From positions 145,547,009-145,611,008 of the forward strand of contig NC_134834.1 of the NCBI RefSeq assembly GCF_004210375.1: a stretch of DNA of 64,000 nt, written 5' to 3'. The DNA comes from Tachypleus tridentatus. Taxonomy: Eukaryota > Arthropoda > Merostomata > Xiphosura > Limulidae. The notes beneath the pieces are model-generated. The model was not told where the DNA came from, did no database searches, and was given only the letters and a program-made list of their open reading frames with translations. The position numbers and the translations under genes were made by a program. Positions 51,801 to 60,824 of the stretch are shown in pieces; the first letter of the stretch is position 1; each line of letters starts with the position of its first letter.

Positions 51801-53314
51801 AAAAAAAAAAAATAAATCATACTTAAATAATTTTATTATTTTACTTCAATCTTTATGTTGCCTCTAACTGAAATATGTTTCCACAATTTATACTGAATAT
51901 ATATCTGTTACCACACAACTTGATACAAGTATGTAATAATTAAAACTATTTTATTTTCACTAATGAAGTATTAGGTTGAGGAATAATTCGTGAGCATTTT
52001 TAAATAATTTCATTCAAGCATTACATGCAAGACTATACAATACTTCAATGCATGAACACATTACACCCAAAACATTTATTATGATACTTTATTTCATGTA
52101 ATACCTAAGTATATAGTATGCATTGTTTTAAACGAAATTGCAAGAAATTAAATGCAAAAGCAGATGGTGTCGAAATGCTCGATTTTGTCCACTTGACATT
52201 CCATTTAATGAGCTGAAAATGAAAGCAAAAATTAAAGACATATGAAAATCAAACACACCATCTATTAGAGCAAAATATTATCTACCAAATGACATGAAAT
52301 ATTTTGCGAAAGCGTTTCATTTATGAATATTTTTTTAACTTGATAAAACGCTCACGAATTATTCCTCAACCCAATACTATCAATTGTGACAGACAAGTCA
52401 AATGCATCTCTTAATGAGATTGCTCAAATTTATACAGCAATCAAGTACCTTAAAAAGTATATATACTAACATAGCTACATGTTCTAATAAATATGTAGCT
52501 ACAGATAAAAGGAAAAAATAATTCTCTTCAATAAAATCAGTAACTTTTAACTTTCATCATGCTCTCAGCGTGCGTCGTAAGGGAAAATTTGCTAGTAATT
52601 TATATTTTCAGAAAAGATCACACTATAACCACTGCCAGCACAAGACAAATAATTTTATTTAAAAATTAAAGTTAAGATTAATAATAATTTAAATTTTAAA
52701 AATTTTGATCTAAAAACTAATGGAAGAATTTCCGAATTTTAAAATGTTTAAGTCGCAAAATTCACACACAAAAATAAAAACAGCTATAGATAAGAATTGT
52801 ATTAATTTACTAATATCGGCAAAACCGAGTCAAGTTCGAGCTTGCAGAATGCGTTGCGACGCCAAACGACCTTCGTTTCACGTGCCGTAAGAGTAACATT
52901 CAGACCTCTTTTGTTTAGGCACGTGTCACTAGCATTTGACGGCGTTAACACAAACAAGCCGTTGTTTTAGAATAAAAACTTCACTGAAAATACTATTTAG
53001 ATACTTATACCTTTAACATTGTTTCCATACTTTCTTACCTTATGATTACAGACATCTAAACCTGACAGTTGCAAACCATACTTCTGTGCTTCTGCAAGAA
53101 ATTTTTCGTCAGTTGTTTTCATCTCAAAAGGGACTTGTATTGCGCGGCCAATATCTTCTCTAAAATTACCGCTAGGATCTTTTAAAACAGAAGAACTTTG
53201 TTCTCCTGATGAGCCAAATAACCAACTAAACACTCCAGCATTACATAAAATTAATTGATAAATTAAAATTAATAATAAAACAGTAAAACACTTCAAACTA
53301 TTCATCTTCCACAA
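27738..53314 (-). CDS. bmb: Brambleberry-like nuclear fusion protein, 13 coding exons
   Basis: The protein belongs to the Kar5/GEX1/Brambleberry family, which acts in nuclear envelope fusion (karyogamy in yeast and plants, fusion of chromatin masses in early zebrafish embryos). Exons (high to low): 53314-53039, 50907-50779, 49481-49296, 47472-47250, 46491-46375, 44395-44216, 43734-43528, 42621-42465, 39276-39140, 38025-37971, 37547-37306, 35960-35860, 27867-27738. Phases match at every junction except exon 9 to 10. The product, about 710 residues, has a signal peptide (residues 8-26), conserved cysteines (residues 85-165), the family block [17 protein letters not shown], a coiled coil (about 170-370), three hydrophobic segments (about 375-450), an acidic and Ser/Arg-rich tail and a final Cys/His motif. 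I chose the ATG at 53314; the ATG at 53305 is an equally good start. Recognition rests on remembered vertebrate sequences. Confidence 0.88.
28780..30323 (+). mobile_element. Tc1-like DNA transposon, dead, in bmb intron 12
   Basis: The ends are CACTGCTGGCCAAAATCTTA and its near-perfect inverted partner, flanked by TA on both sides (28778-28779, 30324-30325). The terminal repeats are long, about 215 bases (28780-28995 and 30108-30323), with an inner direct copy (ctggtcaaaagtttaagacc) giving the IR/DR structure of some Tc1 elements. Between them a plus-strand transposase is readable in pieces: [20 protein letters not shown] near 29160, [20 protein letters not shown] near 29500 and [20 protein letters not shown] near 29745. 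The D-rich [11 protein letters not shown] and QQDN.. blocks fit the DDE/D catalytic core. Stops and frameshifts inactivate it. Confidence 0.88.
30509..35710 (+). mobile_element. Second Tc1-like transposon, split by an insertion
   Basis: The ends are CAGTTATGTGAAAAAATTAG at 30509 and the complement of CAGTCATGTGAAAAAATTAG at 35710, bounded by TA. Terminal repeats are about 210 bases and again carry an inner repeat (gttaggacacccccac against gggtgtcctaac). The transposase N-terminal half is at 31042-31410 ([20 protein letters not shown], then [20 protein letters not shown]). The C-terminal end is at 35284-35500 ([20 protein letters not shown], then [14 protein letters not shown]). The catalytic middle is missing, and about 3.9 kb of foreign sequence sits in its place. 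Confidence 0.88.
31369..35284 (-). mobile_element. hAT-like element nested in the second Tc1 transposon
   Basis: The left end, AGGGGCGTAATTTTTTTACA and a run of G, has the look of ZMYM1-type hAT termini. Minus-strand coding runs from 33901 to 31884 in broken frames: a TTF-type finger region ([20 protein letters not shown], then [10 protein letters not shown], 33830-33770), a DUF4371-like part (33600-32950, with [20 protein letters not shown]), and the hAT dimerisation end [20 protein letters not shown] (about 32080-32020). Several frame breaks show decay. I found no right terminal repeat or 8-base target duplication, so the boundary near 35284 is only where Tc1 sequence resumes. Confidence 0.75.
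35860..35960 (-). CDS. bmb: bmb-like exon 12
   Basis: Found by phase and splice sites: [20 protein letters not shown] then [13 protein letters not shown]. Acceptor aattttag, donor GAAG|GTAAGATA, phase 0 to 2. Confidence 0.82.
35961..37305 (-). other. bmb-like intron 11
   Basis: AT-rich intron sequence with no recognised repeat or RNA. Confidence 0.6.
37306..37547 (-). CDS. bmb: bmb-like exon 11: basic and Ser/Pro-rich tail
   Basis: Reads [20 protein letters not shown], then a Ser/Thr/Pro-rich part ([20 protein letters not shown]). Arg-rich RRRRNS could be a nuclear localisation or phosphorylation site. Acceptor cctgtag, donor AAG|GTTAGA, phase 1 to 0. Confidence 0.82.
37971..38025 (-). CDS. 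bmb: bmb-like exon 10 (55 bases)
   Basis: Reads [18 protein letters not shown] between acceptor ttattgcag and donor GAAG|GTGACTT, phase 0 to 1. It joins exon 11 in frame (giving [10 protein letters not shown]). The junction with exon 9 is unresolved. Confidence 0.65.
38509..38671. repeat. Foldback hairpin in bmb intron 9
   Basis: Left arm 38509-38541 (cctgaattattcgagtcagt then tgttttgtgctct) pairs with right arm 38639-38671 with one mismatch, leaving a loop of about 97 bases. It may be a small foldback MITE. I see no clear target duplication. Confidence 0.85.
39140..39276 (-). CDS. bmb: bmb-like exon 9: acidic tail
   Basis: Acidic peptide [20 protein letters not shown], then [16 protein letters not shown]. 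It contains an A8 run on the plus strand at 39242-39249. Acceptor atttctag fits phase 2. The donor AATG|GTAGGT leaves phase 1, which does not match exon 10. An internal GTACGG at TGT|GTACGG would leave phase 0. Confidence 0.75.
40120..40236 (-). mobile_element. tRNA-like SINE, family B, in bmb intron 8
   Basis: Contains ctgcccaccatgggtatcaa and gtctgcagacataccactgt, the complement of the copy at 59551-59665. It is the only SINE I found inside the bmb gene. Confidence 0.7.
40532..40700. mobile_element. Possible mariner-type end fragment
   Basis: The start cagagtatcccaaaagtctt resembles the 'CAGGGTGTCCCAAAAGT' type of mariner terminus. No matching second end was seen, so it is a one-ended relic at best. 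Confidence 0.35.
42465..42621 (-). CDS. bmb: bmb-like exon 8: end of membrane region, start of tail
   Basis: Starts [20 protein letters not shown], which completes the last membrane segment with a basic stop-transfer end, then [20 protein letters not shown]. Acceptor cttttaag, donor AACA|GTAAGTG, ends in phase 2. Confidence 0.82.
42622..44215 (-). other. bmb-like introns 7 and 6
   Basis: Introns either side of exon 7 (42622-43527 and 43735-44215). No features recognised. Confidence 0.55.
43528..43734 (-). CDS. bmb: bmb-like exon 7: membrane segments
   Basis: Encodes hydrophobic stretches [34 protein letters not shown] and [15 protein letters not shown]. The strong donor T|GTATGT is chosen over the read-through stop at 43505 because its phase (1) joins exon 8 exactly. 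Acceptor ttttccag. Confidence 0.86.
44216..44395 (-). CDS. bmb: bmb-like exon 6: end of the coiled coil
   Basis: [20 protein letters not shown], then [20 protein letters not shown] and [12 protein letters not shown]. Acceptor ttttgcag, donor GCAG|GTCAGTGG, phase 1 to 1. Confidence 0.87.
46002..46236. mobile_element. Mariner-type short relic with intact ends
   Basis: The termini cagggtgttcggaagtcact and the complementary agtgactttccgaacaccctg are near-perfect inverted repeats flanked by TA on each side. The interior still encodes [13 protein letters not shown], which resembles the 'QACIDANGGHF' end of a transposase. It is therefore an internally deleted autonomous element rather than an unrelated MITE. 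Confidence 0.8.
46375..46491 (-). CDS. bmb: bmb-like exon 5: coiled coil
   Basis: Too short to stand out as an open frame. It was placed by phase and by the peptide [20 protein letters not shown], then [19 protein letters not shown]. Acceptor aaaatgtag, donor ATTG|GTATGTG, phase 1 to 1. Confidence 0.85.
46713..46732. repeat. CA microsatellite
   Basis: Run of about nine CA units in bmb intron 4. Confidence 0.85.
47250..47472 (-). CDS. bmb: bmb-like exon 4: coiled coil
   Basis: 74 codons plus one base. Shows repeated 'TGQK' and 'SRQE' units ([20 protein letters not shown], then [13 protein letters not shown]), giving an amphipathic helix. Acceptor ctgctag, donor TTGG|GTAGTT, ends in phase 1. 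Confidence 0.88.
47774..47849. repeat. Foldback hairpin in bmb intron 3
   Basis: Arms of about 34 bases (cgtttgaaaggtgaaccatt against aatggtccacctttcaaagg) with a very short loop of about six bases and a few mismatches. It could form a stem in the transcript. Confidence 0.85.
49296..49481 (-). CDS. bmb: bmb-like exon 3: family signature
   Basis: 62 codons, phase 0 to 0. Contains [20 protein letters not shown] and [14 protein letters not shown], the most conserved stretch of the family, with two cysteines. The donor GAG|GTGGGTATG is slightly off consensus. Confidence 0.92.
50779..50907 (-). CDS. bmb: bmb-like exon 2: cysteine-rich region
   Basis: The 43 codons [38 protein letters not shown] carry three conserved cysteines. 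The acceptor is tggtag and the donor ATG|GTAAGAAG, phase 0 on both sides. Confidence 0.9.
51971..52374 (+). mobile_element. Mariner-type MITE, copy 1 (404 bp)
   Basis: The end ttaggttgaggaataattcg has its inverted partner at the other end, with TA target duplications at 51969-51970 and 52375-52376. No coding capacity. The same element occurs in opposite orientation at 56095-56502. Confidence 0.9.
52879..52925. promoter_or_regulatory. Two E-box palindromes CACGTG
   Basis: CACGTG occurs at 52879-52884 and 52920-52925 within a CpG-containing patch just downstream of bmb exon 1. It could be an intronic enhancer or part of the promoter. This is based on motif alone. Confidence 0.3.
53039..53314 (-). 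CDS. bmb: bmb-like exon 1: signal peptide and lumenal start
   Basis: Encodes [20 protein letters not shown] with a hydrophobic core, cleavage likely after LCNA, then [20 protein letters not shown] and the first family cysteine in LDVCNHK. The donor is AAG|GTAAGAAAG, phase 0. Confidence 0.87.
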
Positions 53315-54269
53315 CTACCTTTCTACAACACAAAAACACTAACACTAACAATAATCCCCTTTTCAAATTCAGCAGTAGTTTAAAAGCAGCGCATCTAAGA
53401 AAATGAACAATTGTGATTGGTCAAATATTTTCTAAATAAATAATAAAAAGTGAGCCCACTGAGTCAGGTTTATGATATTTCAGCATCATTTAAAATTTGT
53501 AATTAAAAATAAGGAATCTCAAAGGACTTTAAAATGGATATAAACTAATTCTGAAGTGAAGCAATATAAATTAAATACAAAATACTTTCAGAGAAAGATT
53601 TTTAAATCAATGTGATCCAATTTTTTTTTTTTTTTTTTGCTACATAGGTTTTCGGAAGAAAAAAAAGGATTTATTTAAGTTGATTTTCACAATGATAATT
53701 GCAATTGTAACAAAATGAATTGTATCATATGTTTTCTCTCTCCCAAATTATCTTATAACCAATGCTAATTACAATGTAAACTGTAAGAAACCAACTTCTA
53801 AGAAATTATAAAATATAATAAAAAAATAATGCAAAATAATATGTTGAACACAAATGCTATATCAATGCCGATAAGGCCCTTCTTCAAATAACAGAGATAA
53901 TAACTAATAATGTAACGTTCATAACAGGCGAAATGTTCCCTGATGTTACATGAAACTCTGTTATTCAAATGTGAAAAGTATAATAAATAAAAAAGGCTCA
54001 TGATTTTGACGTTTAACTAGGGGATTATTTAAATTTGGCTTGATTTGGAAAACCATAACTAGAAAAACCATTTTGAAGTTCCTTAGTGAAAAGTTGTGTA
54101 TTATTTAAAAATCGGGGGGTGTATACATATCAAAAAGTACAAAAAACTATCTATATTTTTAAACTCAGGAAGTTGACAAGACCTTTGTAACTTATATCAT
54201 TGCATAATGTTTAGGGACAATTAACAAGAGATATATTGGTCCATTTTGCCTGTTTCAGTATCTGAATTA
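53315..54269. other. Upstream region of the bmb-like gene
   Basis: Should hold the 5' leader and promoter for the minus-strand gene. No clear TATA or initiator can be singled out in this AT-rich sequence. A T-rich run lies at 53620-53638. Confidence 0.4.
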
Positions 54270-55970
54270 AACTACAACTATTAAATAAATAAATTTAAAC
54301 ATAAAATTTTAAGCCAGCCTTTGTCACTGATACACTCAAACTCAATTAAATTTACTGCCTCCACAACATCCATAGACAACCCATTCCAATGACCAACCAC
54401 CCTGTTAGAAAAATAAAACTTCTTAGTTGAAGACTCCTACTTTGCCAAAAATTATATTTATGCCCCTTGGGAGCTCAGTTCCCGTCACTGGACTCAGTAG
54501 ATAGTTTGATGTAACTTTGCTATAAGAAAACACATATTTATGTCCCCTAGTCCTATTGTTCTCACTGTTAAATATGAAAAAGAATAAGGAATCAACATTG
54601 TCAATTTATTTTACATGCATAAACATCTCAATCACATCCCCCAATTTTTCATCTCTTCTTTTTCAAGAGAATAAAATTTTCAGATTTCAGTCTATCCTCA
54701 TATGACAATCCCTCCATCCTAGGCACCATTCTAGTAACCCTTCTCTGAACCCTTTTCAACAATTCGATGTCATTCCTAAGATAGGAAATCAATACTGAGC
54801 ACAATATTCCAAATGTGGCCTAACCAGTGACTTGTGCAATGAAATTATAATACTTTTAGACTTGTATTCAGTAATTCCATAGATATAATCTAATATATTA
54901 TTTGCTCTGCCACTAGCAACAGCACACTGTTTGGATGGCTTTAAAAATTAATCGGCTATTATACCAAAATTCCTTTCTTTCAGAAAACTGTTAAAGTTAT
55001 TCTCACACAAATTATACACATAATTCAAAGTATCATAACCCACTTGCATTATCTTTCAAATATTATAATTAAAACACATTTGTCATTTGTTTGCCCAACT
55101 TACTACATAATCTAAATCCTTTTCTAAATTAGTAGCATTCTCTTCACAGCAAACGACACGTAATACCTTAATATCATCAGCAAATTTCAGTAATTTATTT
55201 TTTTTCGTCTGTATCATTAATGTAAATAAAAAAAGAGCACAAGTCCTAAGGCGGATCTCAATTGTGATATTAATGCAGTTTGACCAAACTCCATGTATAA
55301 CAAACTTATGCTTTTTTCCATCCTGCACTATTCAATCCAGTTAGCTAATTTATCCACCACGCCTACAGAGACAATTTTTCACAAACTTTTTATGTGGTCC
55401 TTGTCAAATGCTTTCTAAAAAGTCAGATACACTAAATCTACATCTTTACCCTCATATACATTAACAGTAACCTTTTTAAAGATCTTCCTTTAGTGATATC
55501 ATGTTGATTACCCAATAAAAGTTTAAAGTTTGTTAAATGACTTTACACAGTATTTTTATAACAGACTTTCCAAAACTTTTCGCACAAGTGATATAAGACT
55601 AGTAAACCTATAATTACTGGAACAATTTTTATTACTTCCCTTGAAAAAAGGAGTGATTTTGGCTGACAACCAATCCTTTGACATCTGCATATTGTTCAAT
55701 AACTTTCATAAAAATAATCGTGAGTGACTCACATATCCAATCAACCTTCTTCGAAACCCTTGGAGAAACTTTATCTGAAGAAACTTCCTATAATCAATAT
55801 TCTCATCTTGTTTCCATCTGTCAGCTGTTCAAGATGAGGAATACTGTTTCAATCGTAATCAGTAAAAACTGAAGAAAAAAGCAAAATTTAATAATATAGC
55901 CATATCATAATCATTAGATATAAGCTTTCCTTTAACATCCCTCAAAGGTCTTACCCATCCTAACATTTGT
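54270..55970 (-). mobile_element. CR1-like LINE relic, 3' part
   Basis: Minus-strand frames give, in order: a linker (VRPLRDVKGKLISNDYDMA near 55950), CSSNYRFTSLISLVRKVLES near 55600, the reverse-transcriptase catalytic box in LLKFADDIKVLRVVCCEENA (near 55195), LEKDLDYVVSWANK, and the terminal region FYFSNRVVGHWNGLSMDVVE near 54390. Stops and frameshifts throughout. It belongs to the same family as the LINE at 15360-16790 but keeps a different section. Confidence 0.85.
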
Positions 55971-56094
55971 TTATTTTATTGCATTTAAAGAAACAATTGC
56001 TGTTAATTCTTACATTTTCAGTCAACATTTTTTCGTGTACCATTTTTGATGATTTAATTTCTTGTTTGTCTAACTTACTTTATCTTCTATAATA

Positions 56095-56502
56095 TTGGGT
56101 TGAGGAATAATTCGTGAGCGTTTTTTCAAGTTAAACAAATATATTCATAAATGAAACGCTTTCGCAAAATATTTCATGTCATTTGGTAGATAATATTTTG
56201 CTCTAATAGATGGTGTGTTTGATTTTCATATGTCTTTAATTTTTGCTTTCATTTTAAGCTCATTAAATGGACTGTCAAGTGGACAAAATCGAGCATTTTC
56301 GACACCATCTGCTTTTCGCATTTAATTTCTTGCAATTTCGTTTACAACAATGCATACTATATACCTAGGTATTACATGAAATAAAGTATCATAATAAATG
56401 TTTTGAGTGTAATGTGTTCATGCATTGAAGTATTGTATAGTCTTGCATGTAATGCTTGAATGAAATTATTTAAAAACGCTCACGAATTATTCCTCAACCT
56501 AA
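56095..56502 (-). mobile_element. Mariner-type MITE, copy 2 (408 bp)
   Basis: Reverse-oriented copy of 51971-52374, similar over its full length. It has the same TTGGGTTGAGG/TTAGGTTGAGG ends and TA duplications at 56093-56094 and 56503-56504. Confidence 0.9.
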
Positions 56503-56639
56503 TATTTAACTCTCTCATCATACCAATCAATTGAAATTTATTAAATATGAGATATTTTTGTTTATTTTTATCCCTTTGTGATCCAACCTGGATTTTTACT
56601 TGTAATCATCCTTTTCTTTTTGGAAGGGGCGTGTTTGTG

Positions 56640-56755
56640 TGTGTGTTTTTATAGCAAAACCACATTGGGCTATCTGCTGAGTCTACTGAGAAGAATCGAG
56701 TCCCTGATTTTAACGTTGTAACTCCGTAAACTTACAGCTGTACGAGCGGAGGACA
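56640..56755 (-). mobile_element. tRNA-like SINE, family B (related subfamily)
   Basis: Contains gggctatctgctgagtctac and gaatcgagtccctgatttta. These match tRNA-like sequence on the minus strand and share the layout of 59551-59665. Confidence 0.6.
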
Positions 56756-57299
56756 TTTCTAGAAGAAATATGTTTAAACATTTTCCACATTTGATCAATA
56801 AATCATAAAGAAATTAGAAACGCTCTTAATGAAGAAGCTTTATTTACGAAATGCTTCAACAGTGGAAATATTAACTGTGATCGTTTGGAGTAAGACAGTC
56901 AATGTGATATTTATTTAGAGTTGGTACAGGACGGCTTTCTCCATCGACTTGTTAAGGTATTTGAGATAATGCTATCATAAATTTAATTAAGTTTCTTTCT
57001 TTGTTTTTAGTTAAGACATAGATACACAAGAGTGATCTGTGCTGCATCCTCCATAGGTATCTAAGCCTGATTTCTAGTTTTTTTAATCCGTAGCCTTATT
57101 GTTGTGTCAATGAGTGGCAACACTAATTAAGATATCGTTAAAATATCATTAATACAATTATTAAAATGTTATTGATAATTAGTAAGACCATAGATACAAA
57201 TTTCAGACGAAGTAACTTTGATGTCACGAGGAAGATTATGTTTCAAGTGAAGGAGAACAATCTGTTGACTGGGTATCATATTCTGAAGGGTTTTTTGGT
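56756..57299. other. Spacer without recognised features
   Basis: Nothing recognised. Confidence 0.3.
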
Positions 57300-57485
57300 T
57301 TTTTCGAATTTCGCACAAAACTACACGAGGGCTATCTGCGCTAGCCGTCCCTAATTTAGCAGTGTAAGACTATAGAGAAGGCAGCTAGTCATCACCATCT
57401 ACCGCCAACTTTTGGGCTACTCTTTTACCAACGAATAGTTGGATTGACTGGCACATCATAACGTTCCATGGCTGAAAGAACAAGC
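57300..57485 (-). mobile_element. SINE family A, lacking the tRNA head
   Basis: The tail is well preserved (ggctatctgcgctagccgtc through caacgaatag) and stops at gaacaagcatga, where the tRNA-like part should begin. Confidence 0.8.
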
Positions 57486-58044
57486 ATGATTTTTGTACAC
57501 TTACTGAAGAATTAATATAATCTTCTTTTATGTCATACTTTTCCTGTTACTTGAAATTTTAATTAGAGAATGTGAATTCAAGTGCAGTTCATATTGTTAT
57601 TTTGTTTTCAGATAATAGTTGATGAAATAATTAACTCTCTTTGAGCTACTTAATAACTCAACTCCGTAAGATAGATATTTTATAGAAAATTAGTATCTTT
57701 AAATGCTCCATGGCAGTGTATTTCAATAAATTATTAGAAATGTAAACTTACGAATTTTACAGGTTTTGTGATTGAAAGTGGACTTATTCTGAATGCATAC
57801 TGCTTTTCCTCATGTATAAGATTTTTTAAGTAGGATTTCATTTCAAAATTTTTTCTTATTGTGATAATAATGTATTGAGTTTTATAACAGAATATTATGT
57901 GAACAATACTAGAATGGACGATAAGTAGAAAGACTTTAAATACTAAATTGAAGAAGTAAAAAAAAGATATTATTGTGTCAGAAAGACAAGCATGATTGAG
58001 AAAAAAAAGAAAATTTACTACAAAACAGAATATCTGAAAAACAA
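57486..58044. other. Spacer without recognised features
   Basis: The frame at 57734-58075 on the minus strand is low-complexity Phe-rich sequence, not a supported gene. Confidence 0.3.
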
Positions 58045-58171
58045 ATTGGTTTTGTTTTGTTTTTAAGTTAAACACGATGGTTCACAATGAGCTATCTACG
58101 CTCTGCTCACCACATGTGTTAAAACCCGGTTTATAGTATTGGAAGTCTGCAGACATACCACTTGAGGGACA
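58045..58171 (-). mobile_element. tRNA-like SINE, family B
   Basis: Diverged copy with gagctatctacgctctgctc and gtctgcagacataccacttg. Confidence 0.6.
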
Positions 58172-58859
58172 AATAATTAATAAATTTAAATCGGTATCGC
58201 CTCTGTTTGGATTTGACAATATATAATTCCAACCTAAAACACTATTTTATACAGATTATACAACAAAATAATTTATTTGGTCAACAACTATCCCCACTAC
58301 TAATTGCTATCTATTACTACAGGAGCTTCTATGGACTATTTTAGCCATATTTCTACCTAATTTAAATTGCAGGATTCAGTTGGCCACTTCAAAAATATCG
58401 ATCGATTGAGAAACCAATAGGTTATGATAAAAATATTCTCCATGGGTGAAATATGATGCTCAATTTTAAACAGTTTCCAAAGCAAACAGATGAAATAGTG
58501 AAAAAAAGATATTATTCTTCCTTTTAATTTAAAGAACATTAATCAACTTCAATATTAGAGTTGCAACATCTTTCAAGCTTCGGTAACTATTTTATTCAAT
58601 AAGTTCGGTTTGTGCACCAGAAAGAAGTGTATAAAGCAAAGTTCCAGAACATAGTGTATAGGAAAAAATAGACTTCAGTTAAACATATGATTATCATATC
58701 TGGGTGCTCCACACGAAATGATGAATTCGTTAGTACGTGCAATTTAGAAATGCTATAAAAAATTAGACTATGAGAATTACATTGAACTAAAATAGATGTA
58801 CATTGTTAACGGGAGCTCTTCACTTGTAGAGGGAATGTTAATTCATTAAATTTGCAGAT
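58172..58859. other. Spacer without recognised features
   Basis: Nothing recognised. Confidence 0.3.
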
Positions 58860-60265
58860 AAACTACTAAAGACAACATGTAGAAGTTACGGAATCATCAT
58901 ATCGAGTAATACTGAACACAAACTTTCCCTGAAGAGACTCTAGAAGAACTGAAAGTATTGATTAGACAATTAATCATACAGAATGGAGAAATAAACTACA
59001 GAACCACAATAGATATTTCAAGTATAACTTGAAAGGATTTATTGCAAAGGACTGTATATTGAAGACTCTACAGATTAAAATACCCTATCAAAGAATACTG
59101 GAAGGATGGAACTGAGATGTTATAATTGAGGAAAATATGAGCATGGTTATAAAGAATCGACAGTTATTATTAAACCAATGAGATAAAACAGAGGCCAGTC
59201 AAATCAAATTAACAACAAAGAGCTAACCAGCTATCAAGAAAACAGGAAATAGTTGAATTTATAGGGCGAAATTCAACTAGAAATACCTCATCTATTCCAA
59301 ATGAGAAAAGTTCATTATTCGAGGAAAACCATCCATGAATATATGGGTTTATTGATGGAGAAACGTTATGGATATTGATCAGCACTATTTATATAACTAC
59401 AATTTTTCAACTCGATTTGGTAAAGAAATATTGGAAATTATTTTCAAAGGTGAAAAATGAGAGAGACTTATGTGAACAGCAGGTAGGCATGAAGTTCCAG
59501 CAAGAAAAAAATGGAAATTACTCTTATTGTAGGATGCTTCTTTGCATCTTGCCCCAGTGGCTCAGCGGTATGTCTGCGGACTTACAACGCTAAAACAGGG
59601 TTTCGATACCTGTGGTGGGCAGAGCACAGATAGTCCATTGTGTAGCTTTGTGCTTAATTCAAAACAACAACAATCTCTGCATCTTATGAAAAAAATGCCG
59701 ATTGGAAACCGATTTCATCAAGAGACATGGAGATGTGATGCTAAGTTATCTTCAAATAGCTTCACAATATACGACTAGGGAACTTCTTCAATTACGTGAA
59801 AATTGCTACAGCAGAAGTACTTAGAATAACAACAGGAAAAGTGGTCATTGTATAACATGGAATATTCATAGCAGGAGTTATTAGGAATAAATTTGTATCT
59901 AGTGACTAGGGTATAGTAGAACTTAACACTCTGGCATGTTCTGAGGGATTGATAGCTGAAAGATTTCTCGTGATCTGAAGAAAAAAGTCTGATGTGAATT
60001 TACTCAGGAAAAACTTAAATCAATTTGTGATAAAATGAAAAGCCACTATTATTTTAACGTTGATAATGTTGAGGTGACATGAGATAGCTGAAAAATTCTC
60101 GCCACAAGAAAGGATGTATTCCAAATTTAAGTAGATGTTGGGAAGGATCGTACGTTGTACTGAAAATAACCAATGGTGTAGTTTATAGAATCTAGAAAGT
60201 CAGGTAGACCCACTAAAAAGGCATCAATTGTAACCGTATTTGGAAGTATGTTGATGATAGAAAGA
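58860..60265 (+). mobile_element. Ty3/gypsy-type retrotransposon relic
   Basis: Two landmarks on the plus strand support the call. At 59112-59162 the frame reads LRCYN, a stop, then GKYEHGYKES, which has the spacing of a gag CCHC zinc knuckle with two cysteines lost. At 60110-60230 it reads PNLSRCWEGSYVVLKITNGV and VYRI, the W-EG-Y-V--K-----YRI pattern at the end of a gypsy integrase. Much of pol between them is absent or unreadable, and a family-B SINE is inserted at 59551. Long terminal repeats were not found, so the outer limits are approximate. Confidence 0.6.
59551..59665 (+). mobile_element. tRNA-derived SINE, family B (best copy)
   Basis: Begins ttgccccagtggctcagcgg, followed by a B box (gggtttcgatacc near 59599) and a short tail ending gtgcttaattcaaaacaaca. 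It shares its last part in general form with family A. Confidence 0.8.
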
Positions 60266-60824
60266 CCAAATGGGAAATCTAAAGAGAGTATATGACAGAA
60301 ATAAATCAGTGTTGAAGAGCTCACAGTTCCTTCAAAATCACTTTCAGAAAATCTTAAATGATAGAGTCTACTATCTACCCAGGGAGAACTCTTTATATGT
60401 GACGATAAATAACAAGAAGTCATCCTATATGTATACAATAAATATCGGGAAAAAAAACCAAAAATATGTTTTATTTGTGTGTTAGGATTGTTCAAGGGAT
60501 TTCATAACCAAATATAAGAACAGAGATGTAACCTATATAACAATGTTATAATTTAATTCTGTACTGAAAAGATCTGTTAATTATGACGATGATGCTAGAT
60601 CTAGAATATTTATAAAAGTAGCCCTAGGATACTTAGAAAGTTTGTGACAATGTAATAACATGGAAATTTCACGGAATTTTGAGAAACGATAGTATATTAT
60701 AGATAATTAGGTGTGAAGATACAGTGAAAACTCATTTCAATAAACAATAAGTTTATGGGTTGTGTTTCAGAAGTAAGATTTGTTTTGTTTATTCGGTTAC
60801 TCGAATGATTAACGATTGGTTTAG
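60266..60824. other. Spacer without recognised features
   Basis: Nothing recognised beyond possible continuation of the retrotransposon relic. Confidence 0.3.

Larger units (their letters stand above)
50908..53038 (-). other. bmb-like intron 1
   Basis: Contains a MITE at 51971-52374 and a locally GC-richer stretch at 52830-52960 with two E-box palindromes. The rest is AT-rich. Confidence 0.5.

Noticed and set aside
57734-58075. 113-residue Phe-rich minus-strand protein
   Set aside because: Low-complexity translation of T-rich DNA that overlaps a SINE; no supporting signals.
60127-60495. 122-residue minus-strand protein
   Set aside because: The opposite strand carries the gypsy integrase-like tail, so this frame is its shadow.
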